Positions 8,735-17,055 of a DNA stretch of 64,000 nt are shown piece by piece. Source of the stretch: Leptospira sp. WS58.C1 (lineage in GTDB: Bacteria; Spirochaetota; Leptospiria; Leptospirales; Leptospiraceae); assembly GCF_040833995.1 (NCBI RefSeq), contig NZ_CP162137.1, positions 822,001 to 886,000 of the forward strand. The letters are read 5' to 3'. A model generated the notes under the pieces. That model saw only the letters and a list, made by a program, of their open reading frames with translations, was not told the origin of the DNA and made no database searches. Within the stretch, counting starts at the first letter, position 1; each line of letters starts with the position of its first letter. The position numbers were made by a program, and so were the translations under genes.

Positions 8735-11044
8735 TTAGAGAGTGAGGATATACTCCACTAGATCATCCACCTCGGTTGCAGAGGCGGAACACCATGGGTG
8801 AGGAGCTGCAGGCATCCCGATAGGCTGGGAAGTTCCCAACTCTTGAGGGCCGTACTCTCTTCTCATCTTTTGGTAATCCCAATAATACCAATCCGGATCC
8901 CAAGGAACAGTTACAAAATATTTATGTCTTTCGATGAATCTGTTTCTCTTAATACCCGTGTCATTATTAGGTGATTTGAAAACTCGGAACACGTCTGACT
9001 TTCTGTTTTGAGGAGGATAAGGTTCCGGATGGTCCGGTCCACCTAAAGCAGGAGAAACAGGCGCGTGTAAGGTATAGTACTGGTTGTATAAAGCGGACCC
9101 TTCCGTGCATCGAGCAGGATTGACCAGGTCTTCCAAATTACGAACGTGACCGTCGCTCAATAAACCTCTGTGCTGAACCCAATACATGTCCCTTAAGAAT
9201 GTGGCCCGAATGGATTGTTGATGCTTATGATAGATGGTGGGTGCGAAAAATCTTCCCACTTCGTTCAGCTTGAACATCTTTTCGTTCGAGTTCAGTCCTA
9301 CTTTATCATTATGACAAGATCCGCAATCTCTTTGGAAGGTAGCCTTTCCTCTGGCAACTGCCGCAGCAATACCGGGTTGGCTTTCCCATCCGGCTTGGAC
9401 GAAAGCTCCTTCTCCAGGATCTGAGCCGGTCTGAGCAATCAGTTTGCCTTTGGATTTCAACCAACGATACATTCCAACTTGTCTTAGGGCCTTATCATTT
9501 TGGTCTAGCTTGGTCATGTAAGCGGTAAGAGCTTGAAGTTCTTTGGCATACATTGCACCGGTAGCTCCGTCAGGCTCTTCGGAATGGATATACGATCCTT
9601 CGAATCCAACATAGGATTCCGTGTGAGAAAGAGATCTTCTGATCCCCATATAGTTGGTAACGTTCGGAATAGCAATCGGAGAGAACTCGTAATCGTTATC
9701 AGTTTCGCTACCTTCTCCTTTTATACGGATCAAGGAATGTTCTCCGGCTCCTTGAGGCATAACGTAGACAATCATGGTTTTATCCACGTCTTTAGAGGAA
9801 GAATCGAAACTTGGTCCCGGCTCTTTCTCTTTAATTCCTTTAAATTCCCCTAATAAAGCCCATTTCATGGACCATTTTGGATTCGGAAGTCCAGGGATCA
9901 CTTTGGTTACTGTGTTACCTGGAGAAGCCTCATACGAGATCTTATAACCGTGGCAGGAAGCGCAGTTGAATCCGATCCATTCTCCGTTACCGGTGTATGG
10001 ATGAGATGCTTCCGCATATCTATAACCTGCCCAACCGCTATTTTTAGTATTCCCTTTAAATTTTTGTTCCCCGCCTAAAAGCCCTGGGATAGGAGTAGGC
10101 TGCGGATAACGATCGAAATACACATTGTCGATAGCTACGGAAGGGACTTGGCCCGCGACCGTTTGGTACGCTCCGAATAGAAGAAGGGGGTCAGCAGTAT
10201 ATCCAGTAACTGGATCTTTCGCCTGGTATGCGAAAATTTTCTTCCAATCCAGATTTCGGACGGCATGAGCCACTCCGATATTAAAGTCGTAAGACCAGAA
10301 TATCTTTTCACCTAAAGCGATGATGGAAGAAAATCCGGGATTATTTACGTTTACTTGTAAAGGAACTGTTCCTTTCGCATCGCTTAAGATAGAAACAACA
10401 TCACATTTATGTTTGAAATCTTCGTCGGTGACCCTTCGAGTCTGGGCATCGATCACGTTATGTGGTTGTCCCGGATGAAGTAAAGAATCGTTATATCCGA
10501 CTCTTTTTTGGATCTGAACTACCAGAGGACCCGAGGTTGTGTGTTCCGGGACCTTGAATTGGATCTGATTGTCCGTCCAAGCAAGAATATACTTGCTCCA
10601 ACTATCCAAAGGTTCGTCCACTTCGAAGTTCACCTGTTTGGTGATGTCCAGTCTCTGTTCGAACATTCTTAGGTCGGTTTCCAAAATCCTGGTATTCCCG
10701 ATCATAATTTTAGAAAAATCGATCTCAGGTCCGGCTCCGAAACCTGTTCCTCTAAGTGTGATGGTTTGGCCAGGGCTGAAAGTAGGGGTAGGGTACGCCG
10801 GCCCATCCGTTACTTCCTGCCATACAAGATTTCCATTCACCAACACCGATTGTAGTACCGGCTCCGGGAAAGAAGATGCGGATACTGCGCGAATTCCTTC
10901 TCGGATCGGATCAAATTTACATACTTCTTCCTGGTTGGGGAATTCGGTAAAAATTCCTACGGGGCAACCCGCAGCTAACACAGCCATCCCTAACAAGGCG
11001 TACCGCAAATAACGTTTTGCGGCACGTATTCTTTGCATTTCCAT
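8735..11044 (-). CDS. Dihaem c-type cytochrome lipoprotein with IPT/TIG domain
   Basis: A 769-residue exported protein. The N-terminus is basic then hydrophobic and ends in LAAGC, a lipobox. Residues around 85-190 read like an IPT/TIG immunoglobulin-fold domain (TPTFSPGQTITLRGTGFG). Two c-haem sites follow: CASCH at 361-365 and CGSCH at 574-578. The second lies in a region similar to dihaem cytochromes of the cytochrome-c-peroxidase/MauG type (AAAVARGKATFQRDCGSCH). It is probably a periplasmic or surface electron-transfer protein; the redox partner is unknown. It has its own terminator and is divergent from a membrane AraC-type regulator, which suggests regulation by that neighbour. A 26-bp inverted repeat lies 90-115 bp upstream of its start. 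Confidence 0.82.
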   Translation of the reverse strand: MEMQRIRAAKRYLRYALLGMAVLAAGCPVGIFTEFPNQEEVCKFDPIREGIRAVSASSFPEPVLQSVLVNGNLVWQEVTDGPAYPTPTFSPGQTITLRGTGFGAGPEIDFSKIMIGNTRILETDLRMFEQRLDITKQVNFEVDEPLDSWSKYILAWTDNQIQFKVPEHTTSGPLVVQIQKRVGYNDSLLHPGQPHNVIDAQTRRVTDEDFKHKCDVVSILSDAKGTVPLQVNVNNPGFSSIIALGEKIFWSYDFNIGVAHAVRNLDWKKIFAYQAKDPVTGYTADPLLLFGAYQTVAGQVPSVAIDNVYFDRYPQPTPIPGLLGGEQKFKGNTKNSGWAGYRYAEASHPYTGNGEWIGFNCASCHGYKISYEASPGNTVTKVIPGLPNPKWSMKWALLGEFKGIKEKEPGPSFDSSSKDVDKTMIVYVMPQGAGEHSLIRIKGEGSETDNDYEFSPIAIPNVTNYMGIRRSLSHTESYVGFEGSYIHSEEPDGATGAMYAKELQALTAYMTKLDQNDKALRQVGMYRWLKSKGKLIAQTGSDPGEGAFVQAGWESQPGIAAAVARGKATFQRDCGSCHNDKVGLNSNEKMFKLNEVGRFFAPTIYHKHQQSIRATFLRDMYWVQHRGLLSDGHVRNLEDLVNPARCTEGSALYNQYYTLHAPVSPALGGPDHPEPYPPQNRKSDVFRVFKSPNNDTGIKRNRFIERHKYFVTVPWDPDWYYWDYQKMRREYGPQELGTSQPIGMPAAPHPWCSASATEVDDLVEYILTL

Positions 11045-11133
11045 TTTTCCGCTCCTTAGTCCGGAATTGGAAATCCCGGATCAAGTTCTGGCAGAGAAGA
11101 ATACTCCATAAAAAAAATCGGGTCGTCCGAGAC

Positions 11134-11159
11134 ATGAAATTCGAACGTTCGAGTTTCAT
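11134..11159. promoter_or_regulatory. 26-bp inverted repeat, operator candidate between divergent genes
   Basis: Two 13-base arms from ATGAAATTCGAAC to GTTCGAGTTTCAT pair at 12 of 13 positions around 11146/11147. The centre TCGAACGTTCGA is a perfect 12-bp palindrome. It lies in the 240-bp gap between the divergent cytochrome and AraC-type genes. A related ATTCGAAC half-site follows at 11160. The binding protein is unknown; the neighbouring AraC protein or a dimeric repressor are both possible. Confidence 0.5.
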
Positions 11160-11362
11160 TATTCGAACAGTTGTGTAAAAATCGAAACTTATAAAATAAG
11201 TAAAATATAAGAGAGAGGAAGATTTGGTTTTGATAATTTAAGATAAATGCAAGTGTTCGAAATAAAAATTTTCCACTTATTTTATTGGGTCCCAAATCGT
11301 TCTATCATTCATTTCGGATGAGAACACTTGACAAGCCTAGGTATTTTCTTAATATACCGCTT

Positions 11363-12580
11363 ATGTTAAATCCCGAAGTGGTCACTCCTCTATTCTACTT
11401 CGGAAGCGGCCTATCCTTTTTATTGGTGGTCCAAAAATTAATTCCACCTATAAAACGCAGAGAAGACAGGATTGGAGCCCTTCTGTTTCTTTCGTTGGGG
11501 ATCATACTATTTACGGTTGCGAATGCAGTCTTGGAAATTGACAGGACTTATCCGCATGCGATCTTCTTATTACTCACTTCTTTTTCGGCTATCGGGCCCT
11601 TATCTTTGCTATATACACATTCTTTGATATATCCGAACCAAACTTTGTATCGGGATATCCGGCTCCACTTTCTTGTGCCTGGTCTTTTTTTATTAGGTGA
11701 AATACTTTTTTTCGGAAGGCCTTGGGATTCCATCATTTCCGACCTGGGAGATTTTAGAAATATTAGATATAGACATTATCTTTCCTGGGGATTTTTCCTA
11801 ACGACAGCGCTCACTACCGCCTACTTCGGATTTAGATATAGGATGTTATTAACAGTGATCTCGGTTCCGGAGTTAAAGTCTCAGATCAGATTTATCTTCA
11901 TTCTGGCAACCATCACAATGTTTGCAATGTATTCATTGGTTTTCGGATTTATGTTCGGGTTGGATGTATTGTTTAGGATCGGTGGACTTCTTGTGACCTG
12001 CATCGTTACCCTTCTGTTTTTGGCCCCTTCTAGATATCCGGACTTTTTTGCTCCATTGACCAGAGAAGTACGAAAGAAGAAATATGAAAAATCTCTTCTG
12101 ATCGGTTTGGATCTGAACTTATTGGAACTTAGGATCCAAGAGTTGATGAGAGAAGATAAACTGTATCGAGATCCGGAACTTACTCTTCACTCTTTATCCG
12201 AGGATTTGGGGATAAAACCGTACCAGTTAACCGAATTTTTAAATGAACATCTGCAAACTGGATTTCATAATTATATCAACGGTTTTAGAATAGAGGAAGC
12301 CGTCAAACTTCTGGAAGATAAGCCGGATCAGGACATTCTTTCTATATGCTATTTTGTGGGATTCAATTCCAAATCATCTTTTAACGACGCATTCCGAAAG
12401 GTAACGGGCAAAACTCCTACTCAACTTCGTCAGAAAAAGTCGGAGGCTCCTGAAAAACAAAAGTACCATACCACTCGCGCGGGAATTCCTTTAGGAAAGG
12501 GACTAGGCGGTATGGTGGAATTGGGAAATTCGGATCGAATATCCGTAAAAAATCGACCGATCAAGGCTGAAAATCGGTGA
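11363..12580 (+). CDS. Membrane-anchored AraC-family transcriptional regulator
   Basis: From the ATG at 11363 the protein has 405 residues; an in-frame ATG at 11318 is an alternative and neither has a clear SD. The N-terminal half has about seven hydrophobic helices ([28 protein letters not shown] and others up to [10 protein letters not shown]). A C-terminal AraC/XylS double helix-turn-helix follows, with the diagnostic end [22 protein letters not shown] followed by GKTPTQLR. This matches regulators that sense a membrane or periplasmic signal and bind DNA directly. It is divergent from the cytochrome lipoprotein, a likely target. Its 3' end overlaps the convergent amidase gene by 20 bases. 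The ligand is unknown. Confidence 0.85.
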   Translation: MLNPEVVTPLFYFGSGLSFLLVVQKLIPPIKRREDRIGALLFLSLGIILFTVANAVLEIDRTYPHAIFLLLTSFSAIGPLSLLYTHSLIYPNQTLYRDIRLHFLVPGLFLLGEILFFGRPWDSIISDLGDFRNIRYRHYLSWGFFLTTALTTAYFGFRYRMLLTVISVPELKSQIRFIFILATITMFAMYSLVFGFMFGLDVLFRIGGLLVTCIVTLLFLAPSRYPDFFAPLTREVRKKKYEKSLLIGLDLNLLELRIQELMREDKLYRDPELTLHSLSEDLGIKPYQLTEFLNEHLQTGFHNYINGFRIEEAVKLLEDKPDQDILSICYFVGFNSKSSFNDAFRKVTGKTPTQLRQKKSEAPEKQKYHTTRAGIPLGKGLGGMVELGNSDRISVKNRPIKAENR

Positions 12581-13895
12581 ATAGAAGGATCCAATCTTCT
12601 CCATTTCTATCGTACCAATCTTTTTCCGGATAATACGTCCCACCCAAGGTCTCTATTACTTTTTTCATATACGGTTCGCCTGGATCAAAGTCCTGGGCAT
12701 CCAAAAAGATGGATCCTCCCCATTTTTTCTTGGCCTGGGTATGGGAGAATACACCTTTTAGGGATTCAATTCTTTGGTTATTCAAAGGGATCTGGTATTT
12801 TTGACAAAGCTCATGTACAAGTTTTGAGACTGCCGTAGTTTGAGCGGGATTTGCAAGTAACATCTCGGTATCCTTGCCAACGATCTCTATTTGGAAACAA
12901 TTTCGGTTAGTGCCGGTAGCGGCAGCAGCCATATGAAGCGGAGAATCCAGTAATTGATACATTTTTCCGTCTTTATCCGCCAGGAAGGTGGCAGCCAAAT
13001 TCCGTTTTTCTAATACTCTTAGAGTGCCTTCATAATCGTTGATTGCAGTGAAGTGTAATACGATACAATCGGCGGTAATTGCACCTCTATAATTGTATTT
13101 TAGTCTTCTTTCTTCCGGAAGAAGTCCGTCTGTTGTTTTTTCGATACTGTCCAGTTCCGCCCTGGGAGTAGGGGTGATACCTCTGCCTTTATCGTAACTC
13201 GGTTCTTTTATCTCTCCGTTTTGTCCGACGAAAGGTTTTTCTTTTCGGAGCACCCATTCTCCGTATCGATCCTTCCATTCCATTTCGGAAAAGTAGGAGC
13301 CCTTTAGTTCTTCCAGGAGAGCTTTTAATACATTTTCGTTTCCGCAATCGCTTCCGTTTAAGAAGCCGCCGAATTTTTTTTTGGCCTGGCTATGCGTAAA
13401 TATTCCGGATCGCGAGCCCACATCGAAATTTGTAACAGGGATCCCGAATTCTTGGGCAGTTCTTGCGATCGTATAGAGCAAAGATTTTTTCTGAGCCGGG
13501 CGTTTGAGTATGTCCTCCTTATCTCCTTCCCAGGAAATATGGATCATACTTGCGTCCATTTTTGGAGCCGCTTTGATGAGCGAGGTTCCGGGATCTTCTA
13601 CCCCGTAGATTTTTCCTTTTTTATCTACGATATAATGTACGAGCCATCCCGAATTTGCGCTTTTTGTAATATATTCTTCACTGGAAAGTCCCTTGGTATG
13701 GTGGAGCAATATTCCGCTCACTTTCGTTTTTTTGCGAAGTGTGGATAGAGAAATTACACTTTTGTCCTTAGGTAATAACGGAGAGAGCGGATGAATAGGA
13801 GAGGCTAACTCTGCGATGGAAAAGTTCGTTTCCGGAATAGAGGTGCAAGCGGATATTATACAGGCTGCGAATATGATAAGGACAGTTCTCAACAT
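12561..13895 (-). CDS. Lipoprotein with two amidase_2 / PGRP-like domains
   Basis: A 444-residue predicted lipoprotein (IISAC, Cys17). Two N-acetylmuramoyl-L-alanine amidase-like (amidase_2, T7-lysozyme/AmpD fold) units are visible: about 58-200 with GILLHHTKG (His65/His66), and about 270-430 with CIVLHFTAI (His281). Each ends with a similar G-x-F-(T/S)-H-(S/T)-QAKKK-(F/W)-GG block containing the second zinc-ligand His; the third position is probably Asp or Cys (SDCG in unit 1) and Asp (DFDPG in unit 2). The second unit keeps the family's FQIEIVG stretch, while the first has HISWEGD instead, so one may be inactive. Expected role: cleavage or sensing of peptidoglycan. The start overlaps the upstream membrane-protein gene by seven bases. 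Confidence 0.8.
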   Translation of the reverse strand: MLRTVLIIFAACIISACTSIPETNFSIAELASPIHPLSPLLPKDKSVISLSTLRKKTKVSGILLHHTKGLSSEEYITKSANSGWLVHYIVDKKGKIYGVEDPGTSLIKAAPKMDASMIHISWEGDKEDILKRPAQKKSLLYTIARTAQEFGIPVTNFDVGSRSGIFTHSQAKKKFGGFLNGSDCGNENVLKALLEELKGSYFSEMEWKDRYGEWVLRKEKPFVGQNGEIKEPSYDKGRGITPTPRAELDSIEKTTDGLLPEERRLKYNYRGAITADCIVLHFTAINDYEGTLRVLEKRNLAATFLADKDGKMYQLLDSPLHMAAAATGTNRNCFQIEIVGKDTEMLLANPAQTTAVSKLVHELCQKYQIPLNNQRIESLKGVFSHTQAKKKWGGSIFLDAQDFDPGEPYMKKVIETLGGTYYPEKDWYDRNGEDWILLFTDFQP

Positions 13896-14467
13896 CCTTT
13901 CTCCGTTAGTTTTTCTTTTAATAAAGAAAGGTCGGATCTGACTCTTTCTAAAATGGATTTCGCTTTAGTATGTTTGTTTAGAAGATCCTTATATTCCGGA
14001 ACTGCGCGGTTTTTTTCCTCTCCGAAGTCGGGCTCTAAAGGAAGTGTTTCCAGATCTCTAAGTGCTGATTCTGCATCCGTTCTGATCTTGGTCCAATTTG
14101 AAGTGTAAGAAGAATAGATCTCTTTAGGAAGTTTGTCCTTGGAAACCTTGATACGTTCTTCCATTTGAGGAAGGTCTATCTTTAGAAATTCGCTTAAAGC
14201 CTGGGAGTCCTGGACCAGTTCTTCTAAAATTCCGCTTAAATGTTTTTCGAGAGCCTGTCTTTGGGTGTGAATAGCCTTTTTGGCCCTTCTGAAAATCCGA
14301 AACATTGCCAAGGAGGAAAGTATGAGAACCGACAGAAAGACCCAAAAGGAAAACTTGGAAATTATCCAACGGAATCCGGGAGAATCGAACCATTCCTGTA
14401 AATAAAAGGCGGAGATCCCCAAGGCCAATAGGATTAAAAATAATACGAGAGCAAAAATTCGCCTCAT
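13889..14467 (-). CDS. Two-TM coiled-coil membrane protein, unknown function
   Basis: A 192-residue protein with two N-terminal hydrophobic helices ([18 protein letters not shown] and [16 protein letters not shown]). A long charged, probably helical cytoplasmic part follows (about 65-190) with heptad-like leucines and the segment [25 protein letters not shown] lies just before the ATG. Its stop TGA lies inside the start region of the amidase lipoprotein gene (7-base overlap), so the two are probably translationally coupled and may act together at the envelope. I recognise no family. Confidence 0.7.
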   Translation of the reverse strand: MRRIFALVLFLILLALGISAFYLQEWFDSPGFRWIISKFSFWVFLSVLILSSLAMFRIFRRAKKAIHTQRQALEKHLSGILEELVQDSQALSEFLKIDLPQMEERIKVSKDKLPKEIYSSYTSNWTKIRTDAESALRDLETLPLEPDFGEEKNRAVPEYKDLLNKHTKAKSILERVRSDLSLLKEKLTEKGC

Positions 14468-14543
14468 CTCTTTCTCATTTAGGAAAAGGTTTTCTTTCTG
14501 TCAAGGTCAAGACGAAGCTTCTTGGAGCCGAAACTAAATAGTG

Positions 14544-14711
14544 ATGGATGCCTCTGCGAATCGTTTCCCTTCTTCTTCCCGCAAATCCGACCCTCCTAAA
14601 GTCGTGAACCTTGGATTTTATCGGATCAAAAAAACTCTAAGGGAAGAAGGTTTCGAAGTAGTGGAAAAAGCGGACGGCAAGATCACTTTAGTGCTTAGAG
14701 TGAAAGACTGA
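14544..14711 (+). CDS. Small conserved-looking protein (55 residues), unknown
   Basis: An open frame runs from ATG 14544 (a GTG directly before it at 14541 is also possible) to TGA 14711. The product has a Ser/Pro-rich head and then a compact alpha/beta-like part with GFYRIKKTLREEGFEVVEK, followed by ITLVLRVKD. That part looks like a real small domain: amphipathic helix, turn, two strands. An in-frame TAA at 14535 bounds it upstream. The nearest GGAG is 13-16 bases before the start, further than ideal. It is divergent from the 13889-14467 gene. I infer it is coding from its composition alone. Confidence 0.5.
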   Translation: MDASANRFPSSSRKSDPPKVVNLGFYRIKKTLREEGFEVVEKADGKITLVLRVKD

Positions 14712-14755
14712 GTCACAGAAAAGGACGCGGAGAGATATTAAGAGGCTCTGAGGTG

Positions 14756-14783
14756 TTTCGCACAGAGGACACGGAGATCACAG
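14756..14783. repeat. Left inverted repeat flanking the GxxExxY gene
   Basis: This segment, which begins TTTCGCACAGAGGACACGG, is an imperfect inverted copy of 15242-15269. A looser copy lies just upstream at 14713-14737 (TCACAGAAAAGGACGCGGAG). Together they frame the GxxExxY gene. Confidence 0.65.
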
Positions 14784-14793
14784 ACAGCTTTTA

Positions 14794-15180
14794 TTAATAA
14801 CCATTCACTAATCTAGTAATCCCGTTTTTTAGCAATTTCTCATTAAAATTAATAAGCAATCCATATCGTAAATTCATCAATCGCAGGTATGTAAGTGTTT
14901 GTTTTGCATGAATCGGAAGGATATTTTCCACGGACTTCACTTCTACTATAATCCGATTTTCTACAAGCAAATCTACGCGAAAGGCATTCTCTAAAATAGT
15001 ATCTTCATACCGAAATGTTATATTTTTCTGCCGATCGACCTGGAGATTTTGCTTTTGTAATTCTTTCTCTAAAATGAATTCATAAACAGATTCAAATAAA
15101 CCTGGACCTATGTCTTTATGTATTTTTAAGGCAGAGCCGATGATAATCTCTGTGATGTCGTCGATTTTTAGACCTTGCAT
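14794..15180 (-). CDS. GxxExxY protein (PD-(D/E)XK-like fold)
   Basis: A protein of 128 residues from the ATG at 15180, which has a perfect GGAGG five bases upstream; a TTG 12 bases further out is less likely. The family motif is visible as G27-L-F-E30-S-V-Y33. Further on, FRVDLLVENRIIVEVKSV has the D-x(n)-E-x-K shape of the PD-(D/E)XK nuclease superfamily, and QTLTYLRL with GLLINF completes the usual GxxExxY-family pattern. The family is widespread, often in many copies, and its function is unknown. Here it stands between inverted repeats and next to unrelated genes, which suggests it moves as a small unit. Confidence 0.88.
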   Translation of the reverse strand: MQGLKIDDITEIIIGSALKIHKDIGPGLFESVYEFILEKELQKQNLQVDRQKNITFRYEDTILENAFRVDLLVENRIIVEVKSVENILPIHAKQTLTYLRLMNLRYGLLINFNEKLLKNGITRLVNGY

Positions 15181-15241
15181 ATGAACCTCCAAAAATGCAG
15201 GTCTTCACACGTTTATTCTGATTGTATTTTTTCTAGTATCT

Positions 15242-15269
15242 CCGTGATCTTTGTGGTCTCTGTGCGAAA
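15242..15269. repeat. Right inverted repeat flanking the GxxExxY gene
   Basis: Begins CCGTGATCTTTGTGGTCTC; the reverse complement aligns with 14756-14783, including the common TTTCGCACAGAG end. A further relative of this repeat lies at 42013-42041, and a looser one around 20430-20474. Confidence 0.65.
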
Positions 15270-15275
15270 AAAAGA

Positions 15276-16079
15276 CTAAGAGCCGGATTCCTCTAACGTA
15301 GGCAATTCATCCGAAAATTCTTTCGGTTCCGGTTTTTTCGGGACCAAAGTATCCCCACAGCTTTTTTTGAGTAGAGAATCAATTTTAGATTTTTCAAGTG
15401 AGTGGGGAAGGATCCTAAGATAAATCCTATAATTGCGGACCGCTCCCGGACAATATCCTGTCTTTAGATATAAACTTCCCAATAATCTTCTGGCTCCCGG
15501 ATGAGCAGGCTCATGTTCTATGATCTTGGTGGCGAGTCTCATAGACTTGTCCGGATTTGTTTTTGCATTCTTCTTGGCTTCGTCCCAGGTTTTGATCAAC
15601 TCTTCTTCGTATAAATAATAGAGTTGGTTATTTCCCATCTCCAATACTCGGAATACGATTGCGTCTTGGGCTCCGCTCTTACAGACTCCGAACCAGATAT
15701 CTTCTCCGCTATCCGTCATTTTGTTCCCGCGGACTTTGATTAGATCGCTTCCGTCCAAACATCCTGCCATCTCGTATATATCTCTCATGGCGGCAGGTGA
15801 AACTGCGAGTAATACTCTCAGTTGGTTTGCGTAAGATGCGATATCGTCTTCGGGCATTGCGTCTTCCGGGTTGATCACATTGGGAGAATCGTTGAATATT
15901 CGAAGCTTGATGGAGGATTCTAAGACCCAATCCGGTAGATCTAAACTTTTTAAAAATGCGTCTTTGGGTTTCCAAAAAGATCGGATTGTCTCACAAGAAG
16001 AAAGGGTGAAAACCTGGATTCCGACAAGGATCAGGAATATGCAGAATTTGGATTTGGAAGCTTCTTTTCCGGTTGCCAC
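15276..16079 (-). CDS. Lipoprotein with TPR-like C-terminus, unknown function
   Basis: A 267-residue predicted lipoprotein starting at GTG; the signal peptide ends in TLSSC (Cys29). The middle (about 45-160) has an IRVFNDSP-type start and two cysteines but no recognised domain. Residues about 180-245 look like one or two degenerate TPR units (HPGARRLLGSLYLKTGYCPGAVRNY). The C-terminal tail is rich in Pro, Glu and Lys. It is divergent from ribH with 47 bp between them. An envelope role is likely from the lipobox; nothing more can be said. Confidence 0.65.
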   Translation of the reverse strand: MATGKEASKSKFCIFLILVGIQVFTLSSCETIRSFWKPKDAFLKSLDLPDWVLESSIKLRIFNDSPNVINPEDAMPEDDIASYANQLRVLLAVSPAAMRDIYEMAGCLDGSDLIKVRGNKMTDSGEDIWFGVCKSGAQDAIVFRVLEMGNNQLYYLYEEELIKTWDEAKKNAKTNPDKSMRLATKIIEHEPAHPGARRLLGSLYLKTGYCPGAVRNYRIYLRILPHSLEKSKIDSLLKKSCGDTLVPKKPEPKEFSDELPTLEESGS

Positions 16080-16126
16080 TCAGGGTAACTTGTGTTTTCT
16101 CGATATAAGAAGCAACCAGGAAACAG

Positions 16127-16588
16127 ATGCCTCAAGAATTGAAAGCCAAGCTGGACGGAAAGGGACAAAAACATTGCATTGTTGTCTCCCGTTTTAACGA
16201 ATTCATAGTCGAAAGCCTTTTGAAAGGTTCTCTAGACGGACTCCAAGCGACAGGGGTCGAAGATAAAGATATCACAGTGGTACGGATCCCGGGAGCTTAC
16301 GAACTTCCGATCGTGGTCTCCAAAGCCGCTCAAAGTAAAAAATACGATTCTATCATTTGTTTAGGCGCAGTGATCCGAGGAGCTACCGCTCATTTTGATT
16401 TTGTGGCCGGAGAATCCGCCAAAGTGGGTTCCATCGGAGTGCAATATTCCGTGCCTGTAATTTTCGGGGTTTTAACTACGGATACAATTGAGCAAGCCAT
16501 CGAAAGAGCCGGTACCAAGGCAGGTAATAAGGGCTACGAGGCGGCTTTAACTGCGGTGGAAATGACAAATCTACTGAAACTTCTTTAA
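16127..16588 (+). CDS. ribH: 6,7-dimethyl-8-ribityllumazine synthase
   Basis: A 153-residue lumazine synthase, the penultimate enzyme of riboflavin biosynthesis. It condenses 5-amino-6-ribitylaminouracil with 3,4-dihydroxy-2-butanone 4-phosphate. Visible motifs: [20 protein letters not shown], the ribityl/phosphate-binding [14 protein letters not shown] with its catalytic His, and the C-terminal [14 protein letters not shown]. Length is typical. Two bases separate it from nusB, the common bacterial ribH-nusB pairing. No FMN riboswitch is visible in the short leader. Confidence 0.97.
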   Translation: MPQELKAKLDGKGQKHCIVVSRFNEFIVESLLKGSLDGLQATGVEDKDITVVRIPGAYELPIVVSKAAQSKKYDSIICLGAVIRGATAHFDFVAGESAKVGSIGVQYSVPVIFGVLTTDTIEQAIERAGTKAGNKGYEAALTAVEMTNLLKLL

Positions 16589-16590
16589 TC

Positions 16591-17055
16591 ATGTCTTCTT
16601 CCAGAAGGAAGTCCAGAGAGATCGCGTTAATGGCATTGTACCAGTTGGAACTGGTAGATTCCGCATTGTCGGAAGTCCTGAAGTTCCGTTGGTACGACAA
16701 AAAGATCGAAACGGAAGAAAGGGATTTTGCCGTTTCTATCATAAATGGTGTTGTGAAAAACGAGGAAACAATCGATACTCTCATCAAGAAGTACTCGAGA
16801 AATTGGGATTTTGCCAGAATTTCCCCGGTGAACAAATGTATTCTACGTTTGTCCATTTATGGGTTATTGCATTCCAAGGAAATTCCGCCAAGGGTCACCA
16901 TCGACGAGGCGGTCGAGTTGACTAAGGAATTTGAAAGTGAGAATTCGGTCCCTTTTATAAATGGGATCCTGGACTCCATCCTTCAGTACGAGACGAACCG
17001 ACATGGAAAACCCGATCCGCAAGAACCGAATCTTCCTGGAGACGGAAGAACCTAA
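16591..17055 (+). CDS. nusB: Transcription antitermination factor NusB
   Basis: A 154-residue NusB, which with NusE (S10) binds boxA RNA and supports rRNA antitermination. The family start [17 protein letters not shown] and the later block [28 protein letters not shown] are clear. It starts two bases after ribH. Its last 53 bases are shared, in another frame, with the 5' end of the TPR gene that follows. Confidence 0.96.
   Translation: MSSSRRKSREIALMALYQLELVDSALSEVLKFRWYDKKIETEERDFAVSIINGVVKNEETIDTLIKKYSRNWDFARISPVNKCILRLSIYGLLHSKEIPPRVTIDEAVELTKEFESENSVPFINGILDSILQYETNRHGKPDPQEPNLPGDGRT

Noticed and set aside
10569..11012. 147-codon plus-strand ORF in the cytochrome gene
   Set aside because: Antisense to a well-supported exported protein, with no family features or SD.
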